DNA from: GCA-002727615 sp964442655
GTDB taxonomy: Bacteria > Pseudomonadota > Alphaproteobacteria > TMED109
Direction of reading: 5' to 3'
Assembly (NCBI GenBank): GCA_964442655.1
Contig: CAYTZM010000005.1
Coordinates: forward strand, 1 to 64,000
DNA length: 64,000 bases
A program made the position numbers and the translations under genes. The notes beneath the pieces are model-generated. The model saw only the letters and a list, made by a program, of their open reading frames with translations, made no database searches and had not been told where the DNA came from. Shown here one piece after another: positions 8,425 through 17,299 of the stretch. Numbering within the stretch: position 1 is the stretch's first letter; every line of letters starts with the position of its first letter.

Positions 8425-9398
8425 TGAATTTTTTAAAAAAAGATAATTTTCAAAGAGATGCCTTAATAGGAGTTTTTATTTGGTTTTTTCTCATAATTTT
8501 TTATCATATTTTTCCCCATCCAGGAATTCATGACATAATTCAAAAAGTTTTTATACTAGGTTTATTTGCGATGTCTTTAAATATTTTAATTGGATATTTG
8601 GGTCTCATAGCATTTGGTCACGCAGCATTTTTTGCAGCCGGGGCTTATACATTAGGGCTATTTTTGCAATCAAATTTAGTAACAAACTTTGGAGGATTTT
8701 CAATCCCTATAGCTATGATGTTAGCAATCGTGGTTTCTGCAACTCTAGCAACTTTTATAGGAATGATATGTATAAGACTTAAAGATATATATTTTTCTTT
8801 TCTCACACTTGCATTTCAGATGTTAATTTATAGCATTATATTAGCATTAGTAGATATAACTGGCGGAGATCAAGGCTTAATGGGAGGTTTCCCTAAACCC
8901 CCATTCTTAGGTATTGATTTAGGAAATCCTTTTGATTTTTACGCTTTTACTATATTTATATCTTTAATAATAATTGTTATGCTTAGACAGCTAATAGAGT
9001 CTCCATTTGGTTATGGTTTAAGAATGATTAGAGATAATTCTGAAAGACCAGCATCCCTTGGTTTTAATAATCAAAAGCATAAATTAATTGCTTTTATAAT
9101 TGCTGGATCTATAGCAGGGCTTGCTGGTTCATTACAAGCTCTACTAGATGTAGGTGCATACCCAGAATGGGCTTTTTGGGCTAAATCTGCAGAACCCTTA
9201 TTTATGATATTATTAGGCGGAATGCATTCCTTTTTGGGGCCACTTGTAGGTGCATTAATATTTGAAGTTCTTAATGATTTTGTAACTGCTCATACGCGTT
9301 ATTATGGACTAGTTCTTGGATTGGTAATTTTAAGTTTTGTATTGGGATTAAGAAAAGGTCTATTAGACTGGATTTTAATTAAGTTTTATAGAAAGTAA
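8424..9398 (+). CDS. livM: Branched-chain amino acid-type ABC permease LivM
   Basis: Second permease half, 324 aa and about 8-9 membrane segments. Family signatures are MSLNILIGYLGLIAFGHAAF near residues 50-70 and LLGGMHSFLGPLVGALIF near residue 270, the coupling loop. The start overlaps the livH stop by one base. A short gap of 10 bases separates it from livG. The C-terminus has no fused ATPase, unlike some LivM proteins. Confidence 0.93.
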   Translation: MNFLKKDNFQRDALIGVFIWFFLIIFYHIFPHPGIHDIIQKVFILGLFAMSLNILIGYLGLIAFGHAAFFAAGAYTLGLFLQSNLVTNFGGFSIPIAMMLAIVVSATLATFIGMICIRLKDIYFSFLTLAFQMLIYSIILALVDITGGDQGLMGGFPKPPFLGIDLGNPFDFYAFTIFISLIIIVMLRQLIESPFGYGLRMIRDNSERPASLGFNNQKHKLIAFIIAGSIAGLAGSLQALLDVGAYPEWAFWAKSAEPLFMILLGGMHSFLGPLVGALIFEVLNDFVTAHTRYYGLVLGLVILSFVLGLRKGLLDWILIKFYRK

Positions 9399-9408
9399 TA
9401 TAATCACT

Positions 9409-10152
9409 GTGTTAAAAATTGATAAAGTATCTAAAAGTTTTGGAGGAATAATTGCAACAGATAATGTTTCTATAGAACTAAATCCAAATTCTATAAATGC
9501 TCTCATTGGGCCTAATGGAGCAGGAAAAACTACTTTATTTAATTTAATTACTGGAAAAATAAATATTGATAAGGGACAAATATTTATCAAAAATAATAAT
9601 ATAACAAATTTAAAAGAAATTGAAATTACACAGTTAGGTATTGCAAGAGCATTTCAAATTACAAATATATTTCCAACTCTAACTGTTAAAGAATCAATTA
9701 AATTAGCCTTACTTGCAAAACAACATGGCTTAAATAATATGTGGGCTAGATTTATAACTCACTCTATAAATAAAGAAACAGATAATATAGCAAAATTGGC
9801 TGGCTTAACAAAAGTTTATAACACTATCAGCTCAGAATTAAGTCATGGAGACCAAAAACTATTAGATATTGCGTTAGCATTAGCTCTAAAACCTAAGGTT
9901 CTGCTTCTAGATGAACCAACTGCTGGAATGGGTCCTGAAGAAAGATGGAAAATGATAAAAAGAATTCAAGATCTATGGAAAAAAACTAAAATGACAATTT
10001 TTTTTATTGAGCATGATATGGATATAGTGTTTGATATTGCACAAAAGATTTATGTTCTTCAACAAGGAGTTATAATAGCAAAAGGAAGTCCAAAAGAAAT
10101 CAAAAACAATCAAAAAGTAATTAAAGCATATTTAGGGGGAGGAAAAAAATAA
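9409..10152 (+). CDS. livG: Branched-chain amino acid-type ABC transporter ATP-binding protein LivG
   Basis: Cytoplasmic ATPase (247 aa) that powers the importer with LivF. Walker A is GPNGAGKTT, the signature is LSHGDQKLLDIA (the LSxGxQ-type loop usual for LivG), Walker B is VLLLDEPTAG, and the switch His sits in FFIEHDMD. The C-terminal extension ending VIKAYLGG is typical of LivG. The start is GTG, placed 10 bases after the livM stop. It overlaps livF by one base. Confidence 0.94.
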   Translation: MLKIDKVSKSFGGIIATDNVSIELNPNSINALIGPNGAGKTTLFNLITGKINIDKGQIFIKNNNITNLKEIEITQLGIARAFQITNIFPTLTVKESIKLALLAKQHGLNNMWARFITHSINKETDNIAKLAGLTKVYNTISSELSHGDQKLLDIALALALKPKVLLLDEPTAGMGPEERWKMIKRIQDLWKKTKMTIFFIEHDMDIVFDIAQKIYVLQQGVIIAKGSPKEIKNNQKVIKAYLGGGKK

Positions 10153-10859
10153 TGGAACTATTAAAAGTGCAAAACCTCAATGCATTTTATGATAATAGCC
10201 AAGTTCTTTTTAATATGAACTTAAATATAAAAGAAAATAATATAATTGCTTTACTTGGAAGAAATGGTGCAGGAAAAAGTTCAACATTTAAAGCTATAAC
10301 TGGATTAATAAAAGTGAATTCTGGTTCCATAAAACTGAAAGGTATAGAATTAATTAATCAAGCTACAAGTAAAAGATCGTTGTATGGTATAGGTTATGTA
10401 CCTGAAGATAGACAAGTTTTTCCTGAACATACAGTAGAAGAAAACCTTGATTTAGGAAAAAAGAATAATCCTGAAGGAAAAGATAATTGGCCAATTGATA
10501 GAATCTGGGAAACCTTTCCTATGTTAGGAAAATTAAAAAATAGGCTTGGAGGTCAACTTTCAGGAGGAGAGCAACAGATGCTATCTATAGCAAGAACACT
10601 CGTTGGTAACCCCAAAATACTTCTACTAGATGAACCTTCTGAAGGACTTGCTCCTATTATTGTCGAAGATATAGTTAAAATACTAGAAAACTTAAAGAAA
10701 ATTGGTGTTACAATTCTTCTGGCTGAACAAAATATGCACTTTTGTCTAGAAGTTGCAGAGGAAGCAATAATTATAGATAAAGGTAAAACAGTATGGAATG
10801 GTTCATTAAAAGATTTACAAAAAGATATTAGAACAAGAGATAAATATTTGGCAATTTAG
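10152..10859 (+). CDS. livF: Branched-chain amino acid-type ABC transporter ATP-binding protein LivF
   Basis: Second ATPase of the importer, 235 aa. Walker A is GRNGAGKSS, the signature LSGGEQQMLSIART, Walker B ILLLDEPSEGLAP and the switch His is replaced by Gln in LLAEQNM, as is normal for LivF. It completes the livJHMGF order. It ends 8 bases from the convergent VWA gene with no visible hairpin between them. Confidence 0.94.
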   Translation: MELLKVQNLNAFYDNSQVLFNMNLNIKENNIIALLGRNGAGKSSTFKAITGLIKVNSGSIKLKGIELINQATSKRSLYGIGYVPEDRQVFPEHTVEENLDLGKKNNPEGKDNWPIDRIWETFPMLGKLKNRLGGQLSGGEQQMLSIARTLVGNPKILLLDEPSEGLAPIIVEDIVKILENLKKIGVTILLAEQNMHFCLEVAEEAIIIDKGKTVWNGSLKDLQKDIRTRDKYLAI

Positions 10860-10867
10860 TATAAAAA

Positions 10868-12046
10868 TTATCTTGATAAACTTTTCATGGCAGACTCAAT
10901 ACCAGACAAGTTCATTTCAAACATTTTTTCGTCAAAAATTTCTCTAATCATTTTATTTGATGCTGAAGAATTCCATATAGAATTTTTTTCCGGATTTAAC
11001 CAAGCCACAGAATCAAAATGAGAAAAAATTCTTTCTAACCAGACAGCACCTGATTCCTCATTCCAATGTTCAATAGACCCTCCTGCATAAGCTACTTCAT
11101 AAGGACTCATCGACGCATCTCCAACAAATAATACTCTATAATCACTTCCATATTTTCTTAAAACATCCCATGTGGAAATATTATTATCAAAAGATCGAGG
11201 GTTATTGTTCCATATAGTTTCATATAAACAATTATGAAAATAAAAATGTTCTAAATCTTTAAATTCACTTCTAGCTGCAGAAAACAACTCTTCACAAGCT
11301 TCAATATATGGATCCATTGACCCGCCTACATCCAGAAATAATAATAATTTAATTCTGTTCTTTCTTTCAGGACGCATTCTTACATCTAAATACCCACCAT
11401 TATTAGCTGTAGCATTAATAGTCTTATCTAAATCAAATTCATCTAGAGCACCTGCCCTAGCAAAACGTCTTAGTCTTCTAACGGCTACTCTAATATCCCT
11501 TATTCCTAAGGTTTTTTTATCATCAAAGTTGGACCATAATCTTTTTTCCCATACTTTAACTGCCTTACCTTGCCTTTTACCTTCGTTACCTATTCTAATT
11601 CCTTCAGGGTTATAACCACCAGAACCAAATGGAGAAGTTCCTCCCGTTCCTATCCATTTATTTCCACCTTGATGTCTTTTTTTTTGTTCTTCTAAACGTT
11701 CTTTAAGTGTTTCTAATAATTTATCCCAACCCCCTAAAGATTCAATTTTATTTTTTTCTTCCTCAGTTAATTGTTTTTGTAGTGCATCTCTTATCCATTC
11801 TTCTGGAATAGATTTCAAAAGCTCTTCACCAATTTCTAATGCACCTTCAAAAAATTTTGAAAACGTTTTATCAAATTTATCAAAATATCTCTCATCTTTT
11901 ACCAAAGATGCCTTAGCAAAATGATAGAATGAATTTGTATCTAAATTAGTAATACCTGCATCTAAACCGGCTAAAAAATCAAGATACTCTTTTATAGAAA
12001 CAGGAACCCCTGACTCTTTAAGGTTATGTAAAAAAGTTATAAACAA
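10868..12046 (-). CDS. CoxE-like VWA-domain protein
   Basis: A 392-residue protein of the CoxE-like VWA group. The N-terminal half is mostly helical; the C-terminal half is a von Willebrand A domain whose MIDAS begins LLLFLDVGGSM and continues to VLFVGDASMSP. These proteins work with MoxR AAA+ ATPases to insert metals or remodel enzymes; in carboxydotrophs CoxD/CoxE build the CO dehydrogenase active site. Here the MoxR partner is 0.4 kb upstream on the same strand with a small secreted protein between. The start is TTG with AAGGAA eight bases before it. The client protein is unknown. Confidence 0.85.
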   Translation of the reverse strand: MFITFLHNLKESGVPVSIKEYLDFLAGLDAGITNLDTNSFYHFAKASLVKDERYFDKFDKTFSKFFEGALEIGEELLKSIPEEWIRDALQKQLTEEEKNKIESLGGWDKLLETLKERLEEQKKRHQGGNKWIGTGGTSPFGSGGYNPEGIRIGNEGKRQGKAVKVWEKRLWSNFDDKKTLGIRDIRVAVRRLRRFARAGALDEFDLDKTINATANNGGYLDVRMRPERKNRIKLLLFLDVGGSMDPYIEACEELFSAARSEFKDLEHFYFHNCLYETIWNNNPRSFDNNISTWDVLRKYGSDYRVLFVGDASMSPYEVAYAGGSIEHWNEESGAVWLERIFSHFDSVAWLNPEKNSIWNSSASNKMIREIFDEKMFEMNLSGIESAMKSLSR

Positions 12047-12058
12047 GAAATAAATTCC

Positions 12059-12427
12059 TTATTCTGAAGATCTTTTAACTCTTTTTTCACAATCATCTGC
12101 AAACTCCCAAGGTTCAATATCCGCTTGGCAAACACCTGCTTCACCTCTAACTCTAAAACAAGAATACGTTATTAAACTGTGCTTAGATGTTTTCTCATCA
12201 AAAGAACAATTATCTTTGACGTCCATATTTTGAATTAAAACTTCTGTTTCATTAGTAATTACGCACCTTCCTCTACGAGGATCAACCCATTGCATAGAAT
12301 GACCCACTATAAATGCAACTGGATCTTTACCTATATTTGTCAAACACACTTCTTTAGCACTAGCTATCGATGTGAGTCCTAAAAATACTAGTATAAATAT
12401 TAATATTTTAAATTTTAATAAATGCAT
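12059..12427 (-). CDS. Small secreted six-cysteine protein between MoxR and VWA genes
   Basis: Not recognised. The 122-residue product has a leader ending about SIASA-KE (residue 24-25) and a mature part of about 98 residues with six Cys (28, 55, 74, 90, 100, 113), consistent with three disulfides. It is 19 bases downstream of the MoxR gene and 12 upstream of the VWA gene, so all three are probably one transcript. That placement is odd because its neighbours act in the cytoplasm. It may be an unrelated passenger. Confidence 0.7.
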   Translation of the reverse strand: MHLLKFKILIFILVFLGLTSIASAKEVCLTNIGKDPVAFIVGHSMQWVDPRRGRCVITNETEVLIQNMDVKDNCSFDEKTSKHSLITYSCFRVRGEAGVCQADIEPWEFADDCEKRVKRSSE

Positions 12428-12446
12428 TTTATGTACCTTTCTTAGT

Positions 12447-13304
12447 TCAGTTATTATCTCTTCTATTTAAAAAAGCTAGCCTTTCAAACATATGAACATC
12501 AGCCTCATTTTTTAATAAAGCACCATATAGTGGAGGCAAAGCATTTTTTGAATTATTATCTCTCAATACATCTGGAGATATATCTTCAGCCAATAATAAT
12601 TTAATCCAATCTATTAATTCAGAAGTAGATGGTTTTTTTTTAATTCCATTCACCTCTCTTAACTCAAAAAAAGATTTTAAAGCAGAATTAATCAATTTTT
12701 TCTTAATTTTTGGAAAATGCACTTCTATAATAGACTTCATTGTTTCTTCATCAGGGAAACGTATATAATGAAAAAAACATCTTCTTAAAAAGGCGTCAGG
12801 GAGATCTTTCTCATTATTAGAAGTAATAATAACTATAGGCCTTTCCTTTGCGACTATATTCTGTTTTGTTTCATAAACATAAAATTCCATCTTATCTAAT
12901 TCTAATAACAAATCATTGGGAAACTCTATATCAGCCTTATCAACTTCATCTATAAGTAAAACTGGTTTCTCTTTAGCTACAAAGGAGTCCCATAAAACTC
13001 CCTTTTTGATATAATTATTAATATCTTCTACACGTGAATCTCCTAATTGAGAATCTCTTAACCTAGAAACAGCATCATACTCATAAAGACCTTGCTGTGC
13101 TTTAGTAGTAGATTTAATATGCCATCTTATTAAAGATTTATTTAAAGACTCCGCAATTTGCTCAGCAAGCATTGTTTTACCAGTTCCAGGCTCACCTTTA
13201 ATTAATAAAGGTCTCTCCAAAGTAATAGCAGCATTAACAGCTAATGAGAGTTCTTCTGTTACAATATAACTCTTCGTACTAGAAAAATAATTTTCCAAAT
13301 GCAT
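12447..13304 (-). CDS. MoxR-family AAA+ ATPase
   Basis: AAA+ ATPase of 285 aa, the usual MoxR core length. Walker A is KGEPGTGKTML (near residue 37), Walker B is VLLIDEVDKAD, sensor 1 is IITSNNEKDLPDAFLRR with the Arg finger. MoxR proteins act as chaperones in maturation of metalloenzymes and complexes together with VWA-domain partners, here the CoxE-like protein two genes downstream. It heads the operon. The closest group is the CoxD/GvpN-like branch that pairs with CoxE. Confidence 0.88.
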   Translation of the reverse strand: MHLENYFSSTKSYIVTEELSLAVNAAITLERPLLIKGEPGTGKTMLAEQIAESLNKSLIRWHIKSTTKAQQGLYEYDAVSRLRDSQLGDSRVEDINNYIKKGVLWDSFVAKEKPVLLIDEVDKADIEFPNDLLLELDKMEFYVYETKQNIVAKERPIVIITSNNEKDLPDAFLRRCFFHYIRFPDEETMKSIIEVHFPKIKKKLINSALKSFFELREVNGIKKKPSTSELIDWIKLLLAEDISPDVLRDNNSKNALPPLYGALLKNEADVHMFERLAFLNRRDNN

Positions 13305-13341
13305 CTCCTAAACTTTAAAAATATAAATTCTATAAGTAAAA

Positions 13342-13371
13342 TGAATAAAATTAATATACTATTAAAGTCAA
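13342..13371 (-). promoter_or_regulatory. Weak candidate promoter upstream of the MoxR operon
   Basis: Minus strand TTGACT and TATTCA with an 18-base spacer, about 40 bases before the MoxR start. The -35 is a 5/6 match to TTGACA, but the -10 matches the consensus at only half its positions. Several AT-rich alternatives exist. Confidence 0.25.
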
Positions 13372-13388
13372 GTCTTAATTAGAGAAGA

Positions 13389-13853
13389 TTACATTTGTGA
13401 TTGCAACCAATTTTCCCTACCAATTTTATTTGCTAATTCTAATTGTGTTTCAAGCCAATCATAATGGTCTTCTTCTGAATCCAAGATTTGTCTAAATATA
13501 TTTCTACTAACAAAATCAGACACTTTTTCACAATGTTCAATAGCCTTTTTTAATTCAGGAATAGCTTTTGTTTCAATTGCTAAATCACACTTTAAACACT
13601 CCACAGGTTCTTCACCTATCATAATTTTATGCATATCTTGTACATTTGGAATTCCATCAAGAAATAGGATACGTTCTATAATAGAATCTGCATGCTTCAT
13701 TTCATCAACTGATTCTTCATGCTCCTTAGATCCAAGTTTTTCATAACCCCAATCCTTAAACATTTTAGAATGTAAAAAATACTGATTAATTGCCGTTAAC
13801 TCGTTAGTCAAAACGGTATTAAAATGTTTTATAACTTCTTTATCACCTTTCAT
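13389..13853 (-). CDS. bfr: Bacterioferritin
   Basis: Iron-storage ferritin (154 aa) forming a 24-mer shell that oxidises Fe(II). Counting from MKGDKEVI, all ferroxidase ligands fall at textbook positions: Glu18, Glu51, His54, Glu94, Glu127 and His130, and the haem-ligand Met52 is present. An in-frame ATG 12 bases upstream (13865) is rejected as start because GGAGG, the Shine-Dalgarno for 13853, lies just after it. It follows bfd, the ferredoxin that releases its iron, on the same strand but 166 bases apart, so it probably has its own promoter. Confidence 0.96.
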   Translation of the reverse strand: MKGDKEVIKHFNTVLTNELTAINQYFLHSKMFKDWGYEKLGSKEHEESVDEMKHADSIIERILFLDGIPNVQDMHKIMIGEEPVECLKCDLAIETKAIPELKKAIEHCEKVSDFVSRNIFRQILDSEEDHYDWLETQLELANKIGRENWLQSQM

Positions 13854-13945
13854 AAATACCTCCATACATAATTTAATAATGTATATATGAACAAAAAAAA
13901 CAGTTAAATCAAGAAAAATCGTTTAAAAACAAGAGGTTGATAGGC

Positions 13946-13957
13946 GTTCTCATTCTC
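13946..13957 (-). promoter_or_regulatory. Possible Fur-like element upstream of bfr
   Basis: Minus strand GAGAATGAGAAC, two tandem GAGAAY hexamers that resemble the GATAAT units of a Fur box, lying just after a TATAAC that could be a -10 (13962-13967). The location in the bfd-bfr gap suits iron control, but the match is partial and no convincing -35 is present. Confidence 0.2.
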
Positions 13958-14031
13958 AAAAGTTATACTAGAATTAACAAAAACATCTATTAAATAAACA
14001 CAAAACGTTATTTTTGAATTAATTATAAATT

Positions 14032-14253
14032 TTAGACTAAAACTGAAGAAGATTCTGAATTTTTAAAGAAATTTGTATTTAAGGAGTCCAAATCATTATT
14101 GTCTTGTAATACATCCTCTATAGCTTCTAAACATTTACCACACTGCATCTTACACCCTAACTTTTTATAAACTTGCGAAGACTTTGACACTCCTTCTACT
14201 TTTGCTTTTCTAACATCTTTACATGTGAATGCGTTGCATATACAAACATACAT
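14032..14253 (-). CDS. bfd: Bacterioferritin-associated ferredoxin Bfd
   Basis: Small 2Fe-2S protein (73 aa) that reduces bacterioferritin to release stored iron. The four cluster Cys are at 4, 6, 38 and 41 (MYVCIC and CGKC), the exact Bfd spacing. Beyond residue 52 there is a short, Ser/Asn-rich tail that is not part of the domain. AAGGAGAG precedes the ATG. The paired bfr gene lies downstream on the same strand. Its promoter overlaps a Fur-like sequence, consistent with induction by iron shortage. Confidence 0.93.
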   Translation of the reverse strand: MYVCICNAFTCKDVRKAKVEGVSKSSQVYKKLGCKMQCGKCLEAIEDVLQDNNDLDSLNTNFFKNSESSSVLV

Positions 14254-14275
14254 ATAACTCTCTCCTTTAAACTTA

Positions 14276-14305
14276 ATTTTAAATATAAATGATAATGAAT
14301 GTCAA
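14276..14305 (-). promoter_or_regulatory. bfd promoter overlapped by a Fur-like box
   Basis: On the minus strand a perfect -35 TTGACA is followed after 18 bases by TAAAAT (5/6 of consensus). The plus-strand 15-mer TGATAATGAATGTCA at 14290-14304, covering the -35 and part of the spacer, matches the 7-1-7 Fur palindrome TGATAATnATTATCA at 12 of 14 positions. A bound Fur-type repressor would block the promoter. Alphaproteobacteria also use Irr and RirA for iron control, so the regulator is not certain. Confidence 0.5.
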
Positions 14306-14400
14306 TCGCAATTTAAAAAAAATATTTAAATCTAAAAAAAAATAATTTTAAAAATAATGTAATTTGACTATTATAATTTAAAAATTTGAAAGTTATCATT

Positions 14401-15219
14401 ATGACTAAAAGATTAACAGTTAGAGAAATACGTAAATTAAAATTAATTAATAATAAACAAGAACCTATCGTCTCACTAGTCTGTTATACATCTCAGATGG
14501 CAAGATTAATAAACGACCATGTTGATATTATACTAGTTGGTGACAGTCTTGGAATGACTATTTATGGTTTTCCTAATACTTTATCGGTAACATTAAATAT
14601 GATGATTAATCATGGAGCAGCAGTAGTAAGGTCCACCAATAAACCACATATAGTTGTTGACCTTCCATTTGGAAGTTATGAAGCATCACCAGAAAGTGCA
14701 TTTAGGTCTGCAAGCAAAGTAATGAGAAAAACTGGAGCTCAATCAGTAAAACTTGAAGGAGGGGAAGAATTTGCCGACACTGTAAAGTTTTTAACTGAAA
14801 GAGGCATTCCTGTAATGGGACATATTGGATTAATGCCTCAAAGAATTCAAACTTTAGGAGGTTTTATTACGCAGGGCAAATCTCATAATGAATCTAAAAA
14901 ATTATTAAATGATGCAAAATCTATTTCTGAAGCAGGAGCTTTTGCTACTGTTGTAGAAGCTGTACCTGAAGAAATTGGTAAAAAAATTACTAATTCAATT
15001 AAAATCCCAACTATAGGAATTGGGGCAGGTCGAAAATGTGACGGACAAATTTTAGTAACTCACGATATATTAAATTTATTTGGAGATTTTACTCCAAAAT
15101 TTGTTAAGAAATATGGAAACATAGATAGAAATATTACAAATGCAATCAAAAATTATAGTAAGGAAGTAAAAAACAAAGATTTCCCAGGAAAAAACAATAT
15201 TTTTTCTTTAAAAAGATAA
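14401..15219 (+). CDS. panB: 3-methyl-2-oxobutanoate hydroxymethyltransferase
   Basis: First committed enzyme of pantothenate synthesis: it adds a one-carbon unit from methylene-tetrahydrofolate to 2-oxoisovalerate to give ketopantoate. The TIM-barrel signatures are VGDSLGMTIYG with the metal-binding Asp, VVDLPFGSYE, the substrate-loop GHIGLMPQ, the catalytic Glu in VVEAVPEE and IGIGAGRKCDGQILV. About 272 aa, normal. A TTG lies 15 bases upstream in frame (14386), but ATG at 14401 begins the conserved part. panC is not adjacent. It is divergent from bfd. Confidence 0.95.
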   Translation: MTKRLTVREIRKLKLINNKQEPIVSLVCYTSQMARLINDHVDIILVGDSLGMTIYGFPNTLSVTLNMMINHGAAVVRSTNKPHIVVDLPFGSYEASPESAFRSASKVMRKTGAQSVKLEGGEEFADTVKFLTERGIPVMGHIGLMPQRIQTLGGFITQGKSHNESKKLLNDAKSISEAGAFATVVEAVPEEIGKKITNSIKIPTIGIGAGRKCDGQILVTHDILNLFGDFTPKFVKKYGNIDRNITNAIKNYSKEVKNKDFPGKNNIFSLKR

Positions 15220-15233
15220 TTCTTATATCATTT

Positions 15234-16184
15234 TTAATGAGATTTTTTCAACAACTGTGTAATTGCTTTTTCAACCATACTAACACTTAAACTATCCATT
15301 AATGAGCCAGATGTCCTATGATTAAAAGATGGTGAATTCATCAATTTAGATGGTGTTTCTGTGGTTCGAACAACCATACATTTTTTACCTGTAGGTGCAT
15401 AAAGTTTATCATCAGTTGGCCCAAATAAACCCAAAGTAGGAATTCCAGTAGCAGCTGATAGATGCATCAAACCGGAATCATTTCCAATAAATATTTTAGA
15501 TAATGAAATTACTCCCGCAGTGGGCATTATGGGCTTGCCAATTAAATTGATAACATCTATTTCTTTAATAAGTTTAATAAGTTTTATGCCTATACTTTCT
15601 TCTCCTGGTCCTCCAACTATCAAAACGGTCCCATTTTTAAAAGAATCATAATTAATAATAATTCTAATTAATTTAGCAAATTTTTCTACATTCCAAATTT
15701 TAGCAGCCCAATTTGCAGTAGGAGCAATAACTATAAAAGGACCTTTTTTATTACCTAAATAGGACCTAGCTTTATTATAAGCATTTTCATCAATCCAAAC
15801 TTTTGGAAATGGAATACTTCCATCTGGATTTAATTTACTAAGTCTTTCTAATCTGTGTTTGAATTTTGAATCTGTTGAAGATAATATTAACCTTTTCTTA
15901 GCAAAGATTAACCATATTATTGGGGTACCTCTTAAATCACATATAATATCCCATTTTTTATTTTTAATTTCTTTCCAAACTTCTAACCAGTGCAAACTAT
16001 ATTTTTTTTTATTTAATACAATGATTTTATTAACAAAAGGACAAGGCACAAAAATAGATTTAGCTACTTTTCCACACACAACTGTAGCATCAGCTTTATA
16101 GTAATTACATAAACAGTCCAATAGTCCCATGGACATTACAGCATCTCCGAGACGAGTATTCCCTATAAATAATAATTTTTTCAT
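15234..16184 (-). CDS. Glycosyltransferase family 9 (heptosyltransferase-like)
   Basis: GT-B enzyme of family GT9, which includes ADP-heptose:LPS heptosyltransferases. The 316-residue product starts KKLLFIGNTRLGDAVMS and has the C-terminal nucleotide-sugar site GNDSGLMHLSAATGIPTLG followed by LFGPTD. It probably acts on the cytoplasmic face in lipopolysaccharide core synthesis. It overlaps the preceding glycosyltransferase by four bases (ATGA), so the two are translationally coupled. Sugar donor and acceptor are not readable. Confidence 0.88.
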   Translation of the reverse strand: MKKLLFIGNTRLGDAVMSMGLLDCLCNYYKADATVVCGKVAKSIFVPCPFVNKIIVLNKKKYSLHWLEVWKEIKNKKWDIICDLRGTPIIWLIFAKKRLILSSTDSKFKHRLERLSKLNPDGSIPFPKVWIDENAYNKARSYLGNKKGPFIVIAPTANWAAKIWNVEKFAKLIRIIINYDSFKNGTVLIVGGPGEESIGIKLIKLIKEIDVINLIGKPIMPTAGVISLSKIFIGNDSGLMHLSAATGIPTLGLFGPTDDKLYAPTGKKCMVVRTTETPSKLMNSPSFNHRTSGSLMDSLSVSMVEKAITQLLKKSH

Positions 16185-17227
16185 TCAGAAAAACCTGCTT
16201 TAAAAACATCTTCAAACTTTATTGCTATTTTATCCCAACTATTATTAATTTGCATTTTTTTTGCTGTAACAGAAGTTCTTTTAAAATAAGATAAATCACT
16301 TAAAAACCTTATAGCATATTCAGCAAAAGCATTATCATCACTTCCCACAAAACCTGTCTTACCATTAATAATTTTTTCAATAGAGGCACCTAAAGGTCTT
16401 ATCACTGCTGGAATTCCCATAGCTTGGGTCTCTTGTAACGTTAAAGCAGATATTTCAAATTTATGAGAAGGGTATAAATGTACTCTTGCATCCCTTATTT
16501 CCTTTATAAATTCAGAATCAATTCTCGGTTTCTTAATATGAATATTATATTTTAAACTTTCCATAAGAGTATCAAAAATATTTTTATATTTTTCTGTCAC
16601 TTTTTGTCTATTTAACCCATTAAACATAGTATTAGAATATATATGCAACTCTGCCCAAGGTAATTTAACATGTATAATATCAACCCATATTTTTATTAAC
16701 CAATCTAAACCCATTAAAGGGTTAGTAGTCACCAATGCTTTTGGAGTCACAGATGGATTCAATTCTAAAGCTTCAGTATAGCTATTATGAACTCCCAGTG
16801 GTATCATAGTTGCATCCAAAAATTTTAAACCATCTGGAATAGTATTAATATGACTTTCTCCTTGATAAATTAATACTGGCTTATAAGTAATAGCTTCCTT
16901 AAAATATTCTGGTTTTGCTAATAAAAAACCTGACACAGTTAACCATAAAAACTTTTTAGTGTTTCCTTTACATAAACCTAATAATTGTGGATCATTTAAA
17001 ATTACCCAAACATCTGAGTGAGCAACTTCAATATTTTTTATAGGGTTCCAACTAACTTTATTTAAAACTATAGATTTTTCACAATTATTGAAAACTCTGA
17101 CAACATGTCCTATACTTGCTAGTGCTTCAGTTAATAGAATTAAAGATTTTTCTGTAGCACCAAGCGCTCTACTAAAAATAGTGGCGCCATCAAATTTTTG
17201 ACCATTATTTAAAAATGTAATTAACAT
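16181..17227 (-). CDS. Glycosyltransferase, GT-B fold, GT4-like
   Basis: A 348-residue glycosyltransferase. The N-terminal part has GATEKSLILLTEAL typical of the acceptor-side helix of GT4 enzymes. The C-terminal half has LTLQETQAMGIPAVIRPLG and EKIINGKTGFV, the E-x7-E-type nucleotide-sugar site with the usual EALACG segment replaced by ETQAMG. It is first in a two-gene set with the GT9 enzyme, both likely building a cell-surface glycan. Divergent from ygfZ. Confidence 0.82.
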   Translation of the reverse strand: MLITFLNNGQKFDGATIFSRALGATEKSLILLTEALASIGHVVRVFNNCEKSIVLNKVSWNPIKNIEVAHSDVWVILNDPQLLGLCKGNTKKFLWLTVSGFLLAKPEYFKEAITYKPVLIYQGESHINTIPDGLKFLDATMIPLGVHNSYTEALELNPSVTPKALVTTNPLMGLDWLIKIWVDIIHVKLPWAELHIYSNTMFNGLNRQKVTEKYKNIFDTLMESLKYNIHIKKPRIDSEFIKEIRDARVHLYPSHKFEISALTLQETQAMGIPAVIRPLGASIEKIINGKTGFVGSDDNAFAEYAIRFLSDLSYFKRTSVTAKKMQINNSWDKIAIKFEDVFKAGFSE

Positions 17228-17299
17228 GATAAGGGTTTACGAAGGTAAGAAAATGAATGCAAGTATTATTAATAAAATATTTAAAAAGTAATCAAAAAT

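Noticed and set aside
13854..13865. Bacterioferritin start four residues further upstream
   Set aside because: The GGAGG ribosome-binding site for MKGDKEV lies within those codons, and ferroxidase residue numbers fit only the shorter form.
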